From NCBI GenBank assembly GCA_037953625.1, contig CM075656.1, positions 71,691,001 to 71,755,000 of the forward strand: 64,000 nt of DNA, given 5' to 3'. Origin of the DNA: Crotalaria pallida (lineage: Eukaryota; Streptophyta; Magnoliopsida; Fabales; Fabaceae). Positions within the stretch are counted from its first letter, which is position 1; every line of letters starts with the position of its first letter. The notes beneath the pieces are model-generated. The model was not told where the DNA came from, searched no databases, and saw nothing but the letters and a program-made list of their open reading frames with translations. Shown here in pieces: positions 21,800 through 34,640 of this stretch. Position numbers and translations under genes: made by a program.

Positions 21800-22970
21800 A
21801 CAGAAAAAACATTTCCATCATAAACAGAAAGAATTGACCCGAATTGTGAATCATGACTAACATCTGAAATTAACGTAAGTACCTTCCACAAAAGTCTGGT
21901 AGCACAAATCTGTATAGCACTAATTGCACTCCATGTTGAAAAAAAATTATATTTTCTATACCTGAACAATGTGAAATGAAATTGAAGGATATAACTAAAC
22001 CATCCAGCTGAAGCAAAAAAAAAAAGTATCTTTCCACACAATTTGTCTACATGTCCTAAAACTTAAAGCCCCTAAAAAGAAAGAGTGGCAGCCCTCCACA
22101 TTACATTCAGAGTAAACACAAAATCTACTGAACTGCAATGTAGAACTTACATTGCATTTATCATGAAGCATTATCAAAAAACAATTTTGCCAATTAGCAA
22201 TCATCAAAGTCTGCTACACGTCATATAACATAGGACTCTGCACAACAGGTCCAAACAAATCCATAAGTTTAAATGATTTTACAACAGCTTTAATTTAAAT
22301 ATGAAAATAGAATACCTCAAACATCTATAGCAATCCACAAAATTCACAAAATGATGTTGATGAAACCAAAAAAAGGTCATTCCGTATGCCAATTATGCAA
22401 TGATCATATGCTAAAACTTAGAGCCCCTACAATTATCATAAACATAACTATTCAGAAAGAAACCAAAAAAAAAAATCATCATCAAGGGATAGTAGATCAC
22501 CATTACCATTCATGACTAAGATGTCAAATTTACAGTATATCCACATCATATGTGGTGGTTACCTTCCACAAAACTCTGGTAGCACACACACCTATATAGT
22601 AAACTGCAGTGAATGTTGGAAGAAATCAATAAACTGAAATAATAATCACAACTGAGATGGATAAAAAAATGTATTTGCTCTTACTAAAAATAGTAGGCAA
22701 TGAAAGGAGAAAACTAAATCATACAGCCGAAGCCAAAAAAGGGAAATAGCTTTCCACCCAAAATATGTCTTCATGTCAAAAAACTTAAAGTCCCTGAAAA
22801 ACAAAGAGTGAAAGAACAACACATTACATTCAGATTAAAGACCAATTCATAATATTTTAAGTAAATTCATATCACATCTCCTTCATGAAAAGCAATGTAG
22901 AACTTACATTGCATTTATCAAGAAGCAAGTCCAAAAAATGATTCTGGCTATTAGGAAGCCAAAATCGACA
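21800..22970. repeat. Diverged tandem duplication downstream of Rep/Hel
   Basis: Two copies of about 500-600 bp (about 21835-22215 and 22500-22970) share, in order, 'ccttccacaaaa.tctggtag', 'acttaaag.ccct.aaaa', 'cacattacattcag' and 'tagaacttacattgcattta'. This is non-coding Helitron interior, just 3' of the Rep/helicase stop codon. Confidence 0.75.
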
Positions 22971-22985
22971 AAAAATTATAATTCT

Positions 22986-25900
22986 TCAGCAAACATTGTC
23001 AAAAACCTCCTTGTAAACAACATTCTGAGTTGTTGTAGAAGGTTTCCTATTTTTATCCAATATAACAAATTTCAGACCTTTCTTTGATTTAACCCTTGAA
23101 ATTGCAACATATAGTTGCCCATGGCTAAAAACTGGTTTAGGAAGGTACACCGTAACACTTGACAGTGATTGGCCCTGACTCTTATTTATAGTCATGCAGT
23201 AAGAGACAGTGATAGGGAATTGTGTGCGCTGCAATCTGAATGGCAGGTTAGTATCTGACGGGCTCATCTTCATGCGGCTTAAAAAAATCTCATGACCAAG
23301 AGTACCACCTGAAATAACTTTGGCTCCAATCACATGATTCGCTAATTGAGTCACAATCATTCTTGTTCCATTGCACAATCCTGCCGCTTGATCAATATTT
23401 CTTAACAGCATTATAGGGGCACCAATCTTAAGAGTCAATTCATGATTAGGCAGACCTGAAAATTTAAGATCATTCAACATGGTAGTCGTCACATATCGAG
23501 CAGAAATATCAAATTGCCCTTCACTATGTGCAGTACTATCAGCACTAAGATATGTTCTTTCTTGCCCTGGAAGTTTGTTCATCATGAATTTGTTAACCTC
23601 ATCAACAATCTCAAGTGTTGGTGTTAATACTGCACGATCTTTCAAATACTCAGGATCTGAATATTGCATATCAAAGTTTGGATAGGTAACCTGAAATATT
23701 GCTTCCATTGGATCAGTGTAATCAGTCAAAATTAACTCCCCAGGAATTTCAATCTCAGCTTCGCCATCATTGGCATGCCCTACATTTCCATCACCAACAT
23801 CAAGCAGCCACTGAGAAAATTCTCTCAATTCATCTATCTCATTCGCAGTACCATTCATTTGTAACCTCATATTTCTAACTAATTTGAGGACTTTGCAATT
23901 ATACCACAATTTAGATGAATTGATGGTATTATAAACAATGTCTGATCGCTTACCGCCTGGGATAACCGGTAAAATCTGCCTAAAGTCACCTCCAAGTACT
24001 ACTGTCTTGCCAGCAAATGGAAGATGTTGTGACTCAGGCTTTGCTTCTTGCATCAAATCCCGCAATGTCCTGTCCAGTGCTTCGAAGCAATGTCTTTTCA
24101 CCATGGGAGCTTCATCCCATATAATCAATCTGCACTTAAGAAGCAACTCTGCCAGCAATGTTCCTTTTTTAATATTGCATGTCGAATCTTCAGCAACAAC
24201 AATTGGAATACGGAATCTAGAATGAGCAGTGCGTGCCGCAGGAAGAAGTGTCGCTGCTATACCACTTGATGCAACAGCTAACACAATGTGCCCCTCAGAT
24301 CTTAGTTTAGCAGTTAAAGCTCTCCAAATAAACGTTTTCCCCGTTCCACCATATCCATTCAGGAAGAAAAAACCACCTATTCAAAGGACCATTAAAAGTA
24401 AGCATATTAAGTTCAATACACCATGAATTAAATAGTATACAAAATAAAAGACCACTTTGGAATATTAAATTACATCATGCCATGAGCTACACACTTGATT
24501 TAAAATCAATATACCTTTGTCTTGTTCCACTGCCTCCATAATGTTAGTAAAGGCTGCTATCTGCTCTGGATTCAAGCAAGAGTAAAGCCTCCCAAATTCC
24601 GCTGCCAATTCAGCTTTATCAAAATTTAATTGCTCAGCAATTAATGTATTTGTCACCGTTGAGGAAACATCATTATCCACTTGTGGCATTGTTGGAAAGT
24701 CATTGAGGCATTTTCCAACTCTCCTTAAATAATTATCAATCTCCAATAATCCAAGAGCCTGTATTTGAGCTTCACTAAAATGGACATCTGAAATATTCAA
24801 GATACTTGTCATACATATTCATTCATATTTGCATATAACATTCAGAAAAAATAATTATTATAAAAAAAATTTTGGTGGTGTACATCCATCACTTACTTTG
24901 CCCTGAAATAAGACGCCTGTGTGGGTAAACCAAGTCTTCACACAAATATAACCAAGTTGCCTCCCAAACAACCTCAGGTCTTGTCAATGTGCATGACAAT
25001 AACATTGTCACAAACAAAGATCTCAGCTGAACCCCAGTGCCCCAAACCTTTGCTTCCTCAATAGCTTCAATAAATTCAGCATCGTCTTCTAGAAGTCCGA
25101 GGACATAGCATGCATCCCTGAATGTGTTATATTCAACATCATCTATTGTTCGAATTTCCGCATAACTTGTTGGACCTTTCACTCTATTCACCAAAAGACT
25201 TAGATAAAATAATTCACCAGCATTTGGAGGTATATAAATAAGCCGGCCAATTGTCAATCCTTTCTTTCGAGGACGCCAACACTTTGCTTTCTTATCATAC
25301 ACAAATTTTGAAGGAAATTGTAAGTAACACAAATCTCTTGCTTGCTCATACAATTGGTTAGCATCCATCCATGCCATAAACATTGACGTCTGGTTTGCAG
25401 GGTTCTGAACAACACTTTCCAAATCATCATCATCTTTATAAACAATGCTTTGTTCCCCTGGAAGATGCAATTTCAGTCTTTCAACAGCAGGCTTCCTATA
25501 ATTAATTTCATAACCAAATATCCTCCACATGGCTTCACATGGAGAAATATATCGGCAATCATAATAGCACTTAATCTCATCAACCTGAGTTCCTGAATCA
25601 GAGTTAGATTGTTGGTACAGAGCAACTGTAACTCGATCATTGCCTTTGCTAATGTACTTGAATAAGTACTTAATACTGCGACCTTGATTACAATGCTCAG
25701 TGTTGATATGTGACCGATGCTTACGAACTAACTTTTTGTTGTGAGCCACAACACTCCGATTATCAAGCAAGACACCTCCTTTCTCAAAAAGTGTTCCATC
25801 ATCCCTTCTTCTATAAATCGGGAAGCCGTCCTCATTAACCTTTGTCACCGCTTCAAAATTCTTTGGAAAGTACTTCGAGCACCGACCATCAACCATGCAT

Positions 25901-28900
25901 GGAGCTTTTGGATTTGCAGCTCCGCAAGGCCCATGGACCATGAATTCCTTAACCAATGCATGCATTTCAGGATCTTCTTTCTCATCAGGTATTTCAGCAC
26001 TTATAATGCTATCAATCTGTTCCGGGTGAAGATTTTTGTATTGAGGTTGAAGAAACAAAATAATATGCGCATGAGGCAGCCCACGCTTCTGGAACTCAAT
26101 GGTATATATTGCTAAAAAAAATGAGACAAAGGAAGATTCAATATTATTTATTAATTACGCAATCACCACTAAAGTACAGCATGAGAAGATCGCAATACAT
26201 ACCAGCTTTCAAAGGACCAAAGATGCTTCCTTTCTTCAGGTCTTCCATGAGCACATTTAACTTCATTTTAAATATACGAACCATAATATCAGGCCTATCT
26301 TCAATTTTCAACCCATGTGCTGTTGTAAATCGAGTAAACTCTGGCCATTTAGGATTGCATGTAAATGTCAGGAATATGTCTGGATATCCAGCCCACTTAC
26401 ATATGGCCATTGCATCTTGATAATTTTGCATTAAATATCGAGGCCCTCCCGTAAAGCTAGATGGCAACACAATCCTCTTCCCAACAGTAGCGCCATCTCT
26501 TTCTCCTTGGAAAACAGCATCACTTAATCCCTTATACAAATCCTGTCGAAGTTTCTTTTGATTAAATCTAATATATGACAATCTCCAAGCTTCAATCATA
26601 GTATATGCATCTACAACGAACTGCTGAAACAATCTTCGACCATATAAAATTATTGCATTCTCTCCATCCCTGAATTGAATTCTGAAGGCAAAATATTCTC
26701 GCAATGTCATCTTTCCATTCTTTCTGTTATCAGGATCTGTGTGCTCCGCATGCAAGGTCGACTCAATGAACCCATCTTCACCATACACCAGGAACACTGG
26801 ATAGTGCATTGGAATGTATAAGGGATGAAGTTCATGTATTCTCTGTAATAACCCACTCTGAGTTTCCACAATGATGTCTCTATCCCCATTGTCAGCATCA
26901 ACATCTCCAGGAACTAAAGCTGCGATCTCATCACATGTTGGGAAACTATATACACCAGAATCTTTTCTTCTCTTTCTTAGCAACCGCACCTTTAGTTTCG
27001 GAACATCTTCGCCTTCTAATCGCTCTCTTGCCATTTTAAATACTTTGGCAATACGATTATGTTCATACATCATATCTTGCAAGTTTTTCACAATTTCACT
27101 ATCAAGTTGATGATTAGCTGAACCATTTGACCTTGCAACACAACAAAATTTATAAACAATTCATTATTAACACAGGACGATAACACTTTGTACAGAACAA
27201 CAACTCTTAACACAACAAATAAATGTAATACCTCAATGACTGCATCCTATTATCCACCTCATTATGAGTGTCATAAATGTACAGTTGAGCATATCGGGGA
27301 TTTTGTCCTTCGGGAGGAATAAGACTTCCAATCCTGTGATGGTTCTGCCCACATAAACGAAACACATAGCGACCACCACCATTATTTATGCTCCCATCAA
27401 CTTTGCCACCCATTGACGTAAATGAGAACATTGTGTTGTATGCACGAATATTCTCCTGAAAATGTTTAGCTTTCACATCTTCCTTATCTGTCATGAGTTT
27501 GAATAAATATTCTGGAGGCCTTGACAGCAATGGCACCTTCACTTTTCCTTTAGAACAACATTTATTAGTAATTGGTCTGTCATTTTTTCTCTTCGGGCGA
27601 ATTCTTTCCAACAGCCAAAATCGTGCACCACAAAATTCACACACATGATCTGCATCTCCAACATCGAAATACCATTTATTTCCAGTGCTCACCTCCGTCT
27701 CCCCAAACTCGTCATCTGCAAACACAATTACAACTTATTTCATAACCAAACACCAACAAAATAGTAAAGCATTCAGTAAACACCAATACAAAAACAGGAA
27801 AAAAAAAACATACCAGATACTTCAGAATCATCAGAAGCAATTTCTTCATCACTTGTCGCATTGTCATGATTAGAAAGTGTGTTTCCAGCATTAGCAGATT
27901 CTACAAATGGCTGCACATTCATTCTTGAAGATAACATTTTCACATTTGCTACATCAGGAGAACCAAACCGTCCTTCAAAAGTAGACGATAACTCCCTTAC
28001 AACTCTGGAACCACAGGGAACATGAGGTCTCCTCAACATCACATTTCTGTTTGACCCGGAAGTTCCACCCTCTTCGAACACAGGTGTCGAGCTATTACAA
28101 TCCAGACTGTTTTTTCGAGAGACATTCCTATTTCTCACAACGGGAGTTGTTACCTCTGAAACTTGGGTATTATTTTCAGGCATATTAGATTTCGATGCAC
28201 TATAGCTCGATAGACCTGTCAATCTATGCCTGCCAGGCTGAAGACTTCTAAACTGATTTGAGCCTCTCAATCCAACCAAATTTGTAACATCATTTAAAGG
28301 AGTTCTAGGAGTGAAACCACTGCTAGCTTTGCTTGACTTAGAATGATGTGTATTTCTTTCACCAACATTAGCTGAATTCTCTGACGAATTTACAAAAGTG
28401 GAATGGACCAAATGTTGCTCAAAAGATTTAGGCCCATTAAGTGCAGCTTGCATGACTGCCATCCTCTTTCTCATTATTTCACACCAATCAGAACCATTTG
28501 TATAACTCTTTGCGCCTTCAGTTAAAAAATTGGCAAGACCTTTTACAAAAAATACGTTTATCATCATATGTTGAGCAATTTTTGCTTATTTTCAGCACTG
28601 AATGCATAATTGGAATTTGGAATTACACAACATACCAGATTTCCCAAAGTCCTCCGCAACAATCACCTCCCCCTCATCCAGTATTAAATCAGATTTTTTA
28701 TACCTCGAATTCTTATTCTTGGCTGCAGGAAATTTGTTTTCAAAACCAAATTATTAAGCATAAGAGCAAAAACCAAATAAATACACCAAAGATTTAATAC
28801 CAAATTAATAACTTTCACCAAATACCAAATAAACACACCAAACACGTTTAAAACGCTATTACTTAAATTCTTACATTGAACACATAAACCATCTTCAACC

Positions 28901-29193
28901 CCAGCTGAACTGAAACTTCTCTTCTTCGTTGCAGCCAATGACACGGAACCTTCACAGCCATCCTTTTCAGCATGTCGAGCCTGCACATTCCTCTCCTCAG
29001 GCACACCTAACAAAATTTATTAGTTATGACAAAATAACTTGACGTAGACGAACCACAAAACATATCAACACTCAATAAAGCTCAACGTACATCCAGCATA
29101 AAATTGTTGCTCAGGAACAACATCCACCTTAACCAAACTTCGGGCTCTCTTCTGCCTTCCAACTTTCTTCTCTTCAACAATCCTCGCCTCCAT
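22986..29193 (-). CDS. Helitron Rep/helicase transposase (HUH nuclease + Pif1-like helicase)
   Basis: Transposase that nicks and unwinds DNA for rolling-circle transposition. Nine exons by eye: 29193-29091, 29006-28875, 28722-28636, 28539-27814, 27715-27232, 27131-26203, 26111-24897, 24787-24515, 24376-22986; all phases agree, giving 1779 residues without a stop. An N-terminal disordered region is followed by a zinc-binding Helitron_like_N part (CEFCGARFW ... CCSKGKV). Rep: two-His motif GLPHAHI (H834, H836) and the two-tyrosine motif YLFKYISKG (Y969, Y973). The SF1 helicase has Walker A GYGGTGKT (1324-1331), Walker B IIWDEAPM (D1404, E1405) and a C-terminal YVAISRV motif. Every catalytic element I looked for is present. 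The length fits the large plant Rep/Hel proteins. Confidence 0.93.
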
Positions 29194-30008
29194 TGTTGTT
29201 GCATTAAACACACAGAAGACAAAAAAAAAAAAAACAAAGTGATAACAAATTTGCTACACTAAGTTTAGCAACAACTACTACCCCTGCAACATCACATATC
29301 TGGTTAGCAAAAAAATAACCCATACCTATATAAACAAAAATAAAACTGAATGCAATAGCAAACAACATTTCTTGTAAACAAACCCCCACATCCACAAAAC
29401 TAAAAGAGCAAATATGGCTGGATAAAACCAAAATATTAAAGTTTTTAGTATGACCAACACAAATTAATATATTATATTCGACCAACATATGCATGATGTA
29501 AGAATAATACCACACAGCTATTGGGAGGCGGTAACCACTGCTGTTAGGAGGCGGTAACCACAAAACCCACATATATCAAGTACATTAAAGCATCATAACA
29601 GCCGCTCCAGCAAAACCGGCAACGTGAACCTACCAAAAATAAAAACCTGATATCGAGCTAAAGATGAAGCTTGGATTGAAGCTGGATTGATTGGAAATAT
29701 GTTACAGGATTTATATAACCCCAATGTCCGAAACCCAGCTGAGATGGAACCCCAATGTCCGAAACCCAGCTGAGGGAAGCTAATGAAACAGGGACCGCTA
29801 TTTTGGGAAAGAGAGAGAGTAAATGTTCATCGAATGAGAGAGAGGGAAAAATGAAGGTTGGAGGCAAACTTGCTGAGCACACCTTATTCCCCCATGCGAG
29901 CTGCACGTGATGATAATTAATCTATCTTTGTACGTGGGCCCCATCCGCAAATTTCGTTTTGGAGGGAAACACTGAACGAAATCACCGCATAATTTATAAT
30001 AATGGTGA
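29194..30008 (-). promoter_or_regulatory. 5' region of the Helitron (Rep/Hel promoter side)
   Basis: Non-coding on the minus strand upstream of the Rep/Hel ATG. It holds a 26-bp tandem duplication (ACCCCAATGTCCGAAACCCA, about 29719-29773) and small repeats of GGGAGGCGGTAACCAC near 29522-29562. The true 5' terminus of the Helitron should be in or at the end of this stretch. Confidence 0.45.
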
Positions 30009-30237
30009 TGGTGACTACAGTGTTAATTAATAATCTGAATGGCCTTTTAAACGAGGGAAAATTAGGATTAGTAGGCAAACATTGTTAATTAATTAATTAC
30101 TAATTTCTAAAGTTTAATTAATGTCTTACAAAATTGTGATTCGTGAATATTTTTTCATAATATTTAAAAGTGCACTTATTTATTTTAAAGTAGATAGTCA
30201 TAAAAAAAACACTCATTTTAAAACCTTACAAAATACA

Positions 30238-30418
30238 CCAACATGGGTGGGGACGAGTGGTAAGCGGCTCGGTCTCACTTAAGCAAGGTCTCGAGTTCGA
30301 GTCCTTGTGAATGCAGAAAATTCATGTTGAGAGACTCACCTGCCATAGCCAGGCACGCGACCCGGGTCGGATTCGGATGTATCTAGGTAGTACTTAGGGA
30401 ACTGGGTGGGCAACCAAA
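30238..30418 (+). mobile_element. tRNA-derived SINE with 17-bp target duplication
   Basis: tRNA-like head with A-box (AGTGGTAAGCGGCTCGG) and B-box (GAGTTCGAGTCC), body ending GGGTGGGCAACC. Flanked by perfect AAACCTTACAAAATACA (30221-30237 and 30419-30435). A different family from the SINEs at 3075 and 4941. Confidence 0.9.
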
Positions 30419-30475
30419 AAACCTTACAAAATACATAAAAAAAATGTTTTAACTTTAAAAAATATACATAAAAAG

Positions 30476-31122
30476 TAGAGGCGTGACGGTCCGGTCCGAT
30501 CCGGTTTTCAGCGACGGTAGTGGCGAGCGGGTGGCGGTGGCTAAGGCTTGAGAACCGGAGGGAGAGAGAGAGAACAAATCGGAGGAGGAATGCATGGTGG
30601 AGAGAGAACGAATCGGATCGGAGGAGGGAGAGAGAGAGAACGAATCGGAGGGAGAACGGAGGAAGAGAACGAATCGCGGAGGAAGAGAACCGGAGGAAGA
30701 ACGAAGGAAGAGTGGAACCGGAGGAAGAACGAAGGAAGAGAATCGGAGGGAGAACGAAGGAAGAGTGAAACGGGAGGAGAAGGGAGGATTAGAGTTGAGA
30801 GGAAGTGTTTGTTTCTTTTGCTTCTTGTCTTTTTCTTTTGCAGAGAGGAATGGTCTCTAGGAAGTAGGAAGGGGTATGTAACTTCTTCCATGTTTTTTTT
30901 ATTTTATTTTTTGAAATATTTGAACTATTGGTCAGGTCCAGTCCTAGTGATCTCAATTTGTGAGACCGTAAGACCGTGGACCGTGGACCGGACCACATTA
31001 GAACGATCCATAAATTTTAAGACCGGACAGAACCACAAGATCATACCGGATCATATTTTTTTGTCTGGTCCGATCCGATCTAACCGGTCTCGCGATCTCG
31101 GACCGGATCACTTACACCCTTA
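30476..31122. mobile_element. Non-autonomous hAT element, copy 1
   Basis: Ends TAGAGGCGTGACGG and (reverse-complemented) TAAGGGTGTAAGTG, with perfect 8-bp target duplication ATAAAAAG (30468-30475 and 31123-31130), the hAT signature. Subterminal regions are packed with GGTCCGGTCCGATCC and GGACCGGA words. The GA-rich middle (30550-30790) creates several long spurious ORFs. Same family as 51239-52125. Confidence 0.85.
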
Positions 31123-31130
31123 ATAAAAAG

Positions 31131-33340
31131 CTTTTAACTCAAACCTTAAGGTTCACCATAAACACCATGGTATTCTCTTGAGAAATTTAACATATACTTT
31201 GTCTTATCTTATTTATAAATCATACTTAATCGAAATATAAGAATTAAGGTAACAGTTACTCATGATTTTTAACAAAAGAAAAAGCTACCAATTTTACTTT
31301 TTTAACCATTTTACCTACATTAATTAATTTTTTTAATGAAAAATTGAACGTGCGTAGTTAATTGAAACATTTATTTAATAAGGGTATTTTAAGAAAAAAA
31401 TTAAATACATCATAAAAATATAAAATACCACATATACAGGAACAAACCATTCTTCTTGAATGTGATCTACGTATAGAAACAAAGAGAGTACATTTTTTGA
31501 CTTTTTAAATACACAATTTCAAATGAAAATCATTTATTTTCAAGGGCTTGTAGTTAAAAAAATTCATAAATTAATTAAGGTTTAAATATGTTTTTTATCC
31601 CTGATAACTTAACAACTTTTGATTTTAGTTTATATATATATATAGTTTTGATTCTTAAATATTTTAAAATTTTGATTTTAGTCATCGTGAATAATGGATA
31701 ACACCACAATTGGCCATATCAACCATTATTACCTCCATGTCACATGTGTGAGTCACCCATAATATCACTAAATTTTAAAGAAAGAAAAAACATGTTTATA
31801 TTTACCAAGTTTTTTGAGACATTGATTAAACTTTAGAAATCACTCTCAAGTTCCTAAATTATAAACATTAGTCATGGACTTTGTCTTTGTCTTAGATCAT
31901 TTTTATAAGCACATTATCTATTTTAATTATAGCATTAATTAATTTTTTTCAAAAGTATATTCCGCATTTTCTTTTAGTTAACAAATGTTTAATGCAATAT
32001 TTTAACTTTCTCGTCACTTAACGATCTCATAATATTAGTATTACTAAATGGAAAGATGTGTCATAATAATTAAAGTTTTTTCTGATTTGAAATATAAGCA
32101 AATAAAAACACTATATTAATAATCTCACATTTAAGCAAAATTTAACCAACTTTATATTCCTGATACCATTATTTATAGAATATCTCAATGAAATCGTTGT
32201 ATCATTTAATAGTTTTTTCATTCCAAATACAAGTTTTTTAAAATAGTCTTTTTTTTATGAATTTGAAAAAATTATATACATCCAACTAACTTTTTTAATA
32301 AATATAAAGTTAATTTTTTTACTCATATTTAAGACCAAATGAAAAAAAATACAAAAATATATCTATAATTATTAACAAATTTAATATTTACTTTTAACTA
32401 ACTTATTTTAATATTTTTGTTATTAACATATTGATCCGAAATTTCAAATGAAATAAGATAGTCTACTGAGACATTGACTTAAAATTTGTGGGTCAAATGT
32501 TTTTTTATGACCAGGGGATATCTTTGAGATCCATGGTTCAACGTGAGAGAGACTTTTAAGTCTTCTCATTTAGGTATATTTATTTATCTTTCACAAATTG
32601 TATCTAATCCAATTGCATTGAACAAGTTTTTTGAGCTCATATGTTCATCTCGATCTCCTTAAAATCCAACCAATCCAAATCATTACCACCCTGAGAGCTA
32701 CAAGCACCCTTTTTTTGACGCAAGACCAAGGAAGTTAAACTCACTCATGGACTCATAGTCAATTAAGCTATGCAGTGTGAACACACCCAACGCACGCACC
32801 ACGTAACAAGAACCATAGCGTCCATTTTACGTTCATCTTGACTTGTGACCACGACGTAGTGGACGGGTTTTTGTGGTTTAATTTATCCAAAAGTACATAA
32901 GATTAAATTGAAATAATCTAATATTTATATTGGATCAAATCGTAAAAAATGAATTTTAACTTTTTTAGAAAATGACATGACAATAATATGTTAGTTGTCA
33001 AAGCACTATTGGTTCAACATAAAATTAAATTGTTTAACATCAATCCAAAATCCAAAATTAGATTGCAAAATAGAAATATTCCATTATGTAATATCCTTTT
33101 CATAACATAAAGCAATGTTCAACTAAGCGTTAAATATATCAACAACATAAATAGCATTTAAAGTTCAATATTCAAATTAGTTTAGAGGTCATATGAACCA
33201 TTCATAATCTGAATAGTCAGGGACTTAACATATATGATTAACTCATCAACATATATTAAAATAGGTGAAGTTATGATAAAAAAAATAGGTGAAGTTGAGG
33301 GGTATTTTTTACTTTCCCTCCATGATAGTTTTTTCCTCCA
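31131..33340. other. AT-rich intergenic region
   Basis: No gene is visible. A fragment at about 31575-31760 (GATTTTAGTCATCGTG and neighbours) resembles the 'fixed-phrase' TIR repeats of the 3-8 kb region; the rest I cannot assign. Confidence 0.4.
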
Positions 33341-33699
33341 AATTTGTTTCTAATCCTAGTCATCCATTGTAAATAAATCACATCCGTTCATATCCCTCTT
33401 AAATTTCATTCTAATCCTAGCCATCCATTGCAAGTAAATCACATCCGTCCATATATTTTTAATCTTTTCATTTTCCTTTCATTTTATGACTGCTTACAAT
33501 TGTAACAGTTAGTATTTTTCATTATTTCCTTTCAATGTGCGATGCAACAAATGGTATTCTGACCGCTTACAATTGATAGTCATGGAAAGCTTGAAAAGTG
33601 ACAAGGTTACATTAAGCATATGAACAGTTAGTAATTTTTTTTTAATTGGTAGAAAGTCTTTCTTTCAAATAGTATTTTTTCCATTTTTTTTGGTATTTT

Positions 33700-34640
33700 T
33701 AAGTGTTTGAATTTTGCTCAAACATTTCTTAATACAGAGACTTGAGACTTGATGGTGCACAAAAGAAGATCAAAGAATGTGAAGAAGTAAGTGAAATTCT
33801 TTTCAATATTGCGTTGATCTTTAACACAATATTTCTTTTATTATAATATGTTGATCATGAAAGTCTTCCTTTCAATTTATCATTTAAATTTTTGTTTAAA
33901 CATATTACCTTGATGATTTCAATGAAATTCACTTCTTTGGTCACCAAACTTACAAGGTAGTCCATCAGATTATTATGCAAATTTTTTATTTTATCAAAGC
34001 TACTATGTGCTCTATCGTACATTTCCTGCCCCTCTAGGCCTCTACAATCTGCATATATATATAAATGTTTGGTCATTTTGTTTTCTATTTAAAGCTTATT
34101 TGTTACCGGCCTTTCGTCTTTCAATGGGATTTTTTTTTTATTTTTTGTATCAAAATGCCACTTGCAAAAAAAAAAAAAAATAAAGAAGGAAACCTTGGTT
34201 GTTTGAGCATACGAACAGTTAGTATTTTTTTATTTTTTATTTTTTAAATTGGTGGAAAGCCTTCATTTCAACTGAAATTATTTCCTTATTAAGTATATTT
34301 TATTTCCTTATTTGTCATAAACATTAAGCATATGAACAGTTAGTATTATTTTTTTTTAATTGGTAGCTAGAAAGCTTTTTCCTTTTTTTTTTGGTATTTT
34401 TAAGTGTTTGAATTTTGCTCAAACATTTCTTAATACAGGGACTTAAGACTTGATTGTGCACAAAAGAAAATCAAAGAATGTGAAGAAGTAAGTTAAATTC
34501 TTTTCAATATTACGTTGATCTTTAACACAATATTTCTTCTCAATATTTATTTTTTTATAATATGTTGATCATGAAAGCATTTCTTCCAATTTATCATTTA
34601 AATTTTTGATTAAACATATTACCTTGATGATTTCAATTAT
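33700..34640 (+). repeat. Direct duplication carrying an exon-like segment
   Basis: The block 33700-33920 recurs at 34402-34640. Each copy holds a 49-base segment between an acceptor (AATACAG) and a donor (GTAAGT): 33738-33786 and 34439-34487. Both encode DLRLD(G/C)AQKKIKECEE without a stop. A third, partial copy is near 34825-34925. I do not recognise the source gene. Confidence 0.6.
33954..34048 (-). pseudogene. Exon-like capture on the minus strand
   Basis: A 95-base open segment between acceptor ATGCAG and donor GTAAGT on the minus strand encodes CRGLEGQEMYDRAHSSFDKI and then KNLHNNLMDYL. It lies between the two duplicated plus-strand exon-like pieces. I do not recognise it; it may come from the same captured locus as those pieces or from another. 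Confidence 0.4.

Larger units (their letters stand above)
14290..30008 (-). mobile_element. Large Helitron with intact Rep/Hel and RPA genes
   Basis: Rolling-circle DNA transposon. The 3' end (minus strand) is supported by a hairpin (14302-14318, stem CCCGTGC/GCACGGG) followed after eleven bases by terminal CTAG (14293-14290) next to host T, the standard Helitron terminus. Gene order on the minus strand is Rep/helicase, then RPA-like, as in known plant Helitrons. The 5' end is less certain: the best candidate is TC at 30008-30007 (minus-strand start TCACCATTATTATAAATT, preceded by A), giving about 15.7 kb; another is at 29910. Carried inside are captured ZDP-like exons, B3-like remnants, a Stowaway MITE and internal duplications. 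Both mobility genes have open frames through all inferred exons, so this could be a functional or recently functional autonomous copy. Confidence 0.85.

Noticed and set aside
23479..24426. Several plus-strand ORFs opposite the helicase
   Set aside because: Antisense shadows of the Rep/helicase exons; no recognisable domains.
29909..29910. Alternative Helitron 5' end
   Set aside because: It also reads A/TC on the minus strand, but the following sequence is GC-rich and unlike usual AT-rich 5' ends; kept only as second choice after 30008.
30520..31123. Long overlapping Arg/Glu-rich ORFs on both strands
   Set aside because: They come from a GA-rich low-complexity stretch inside the hAT element; no domain, and every frame is open because stops are rare in GA repeats.
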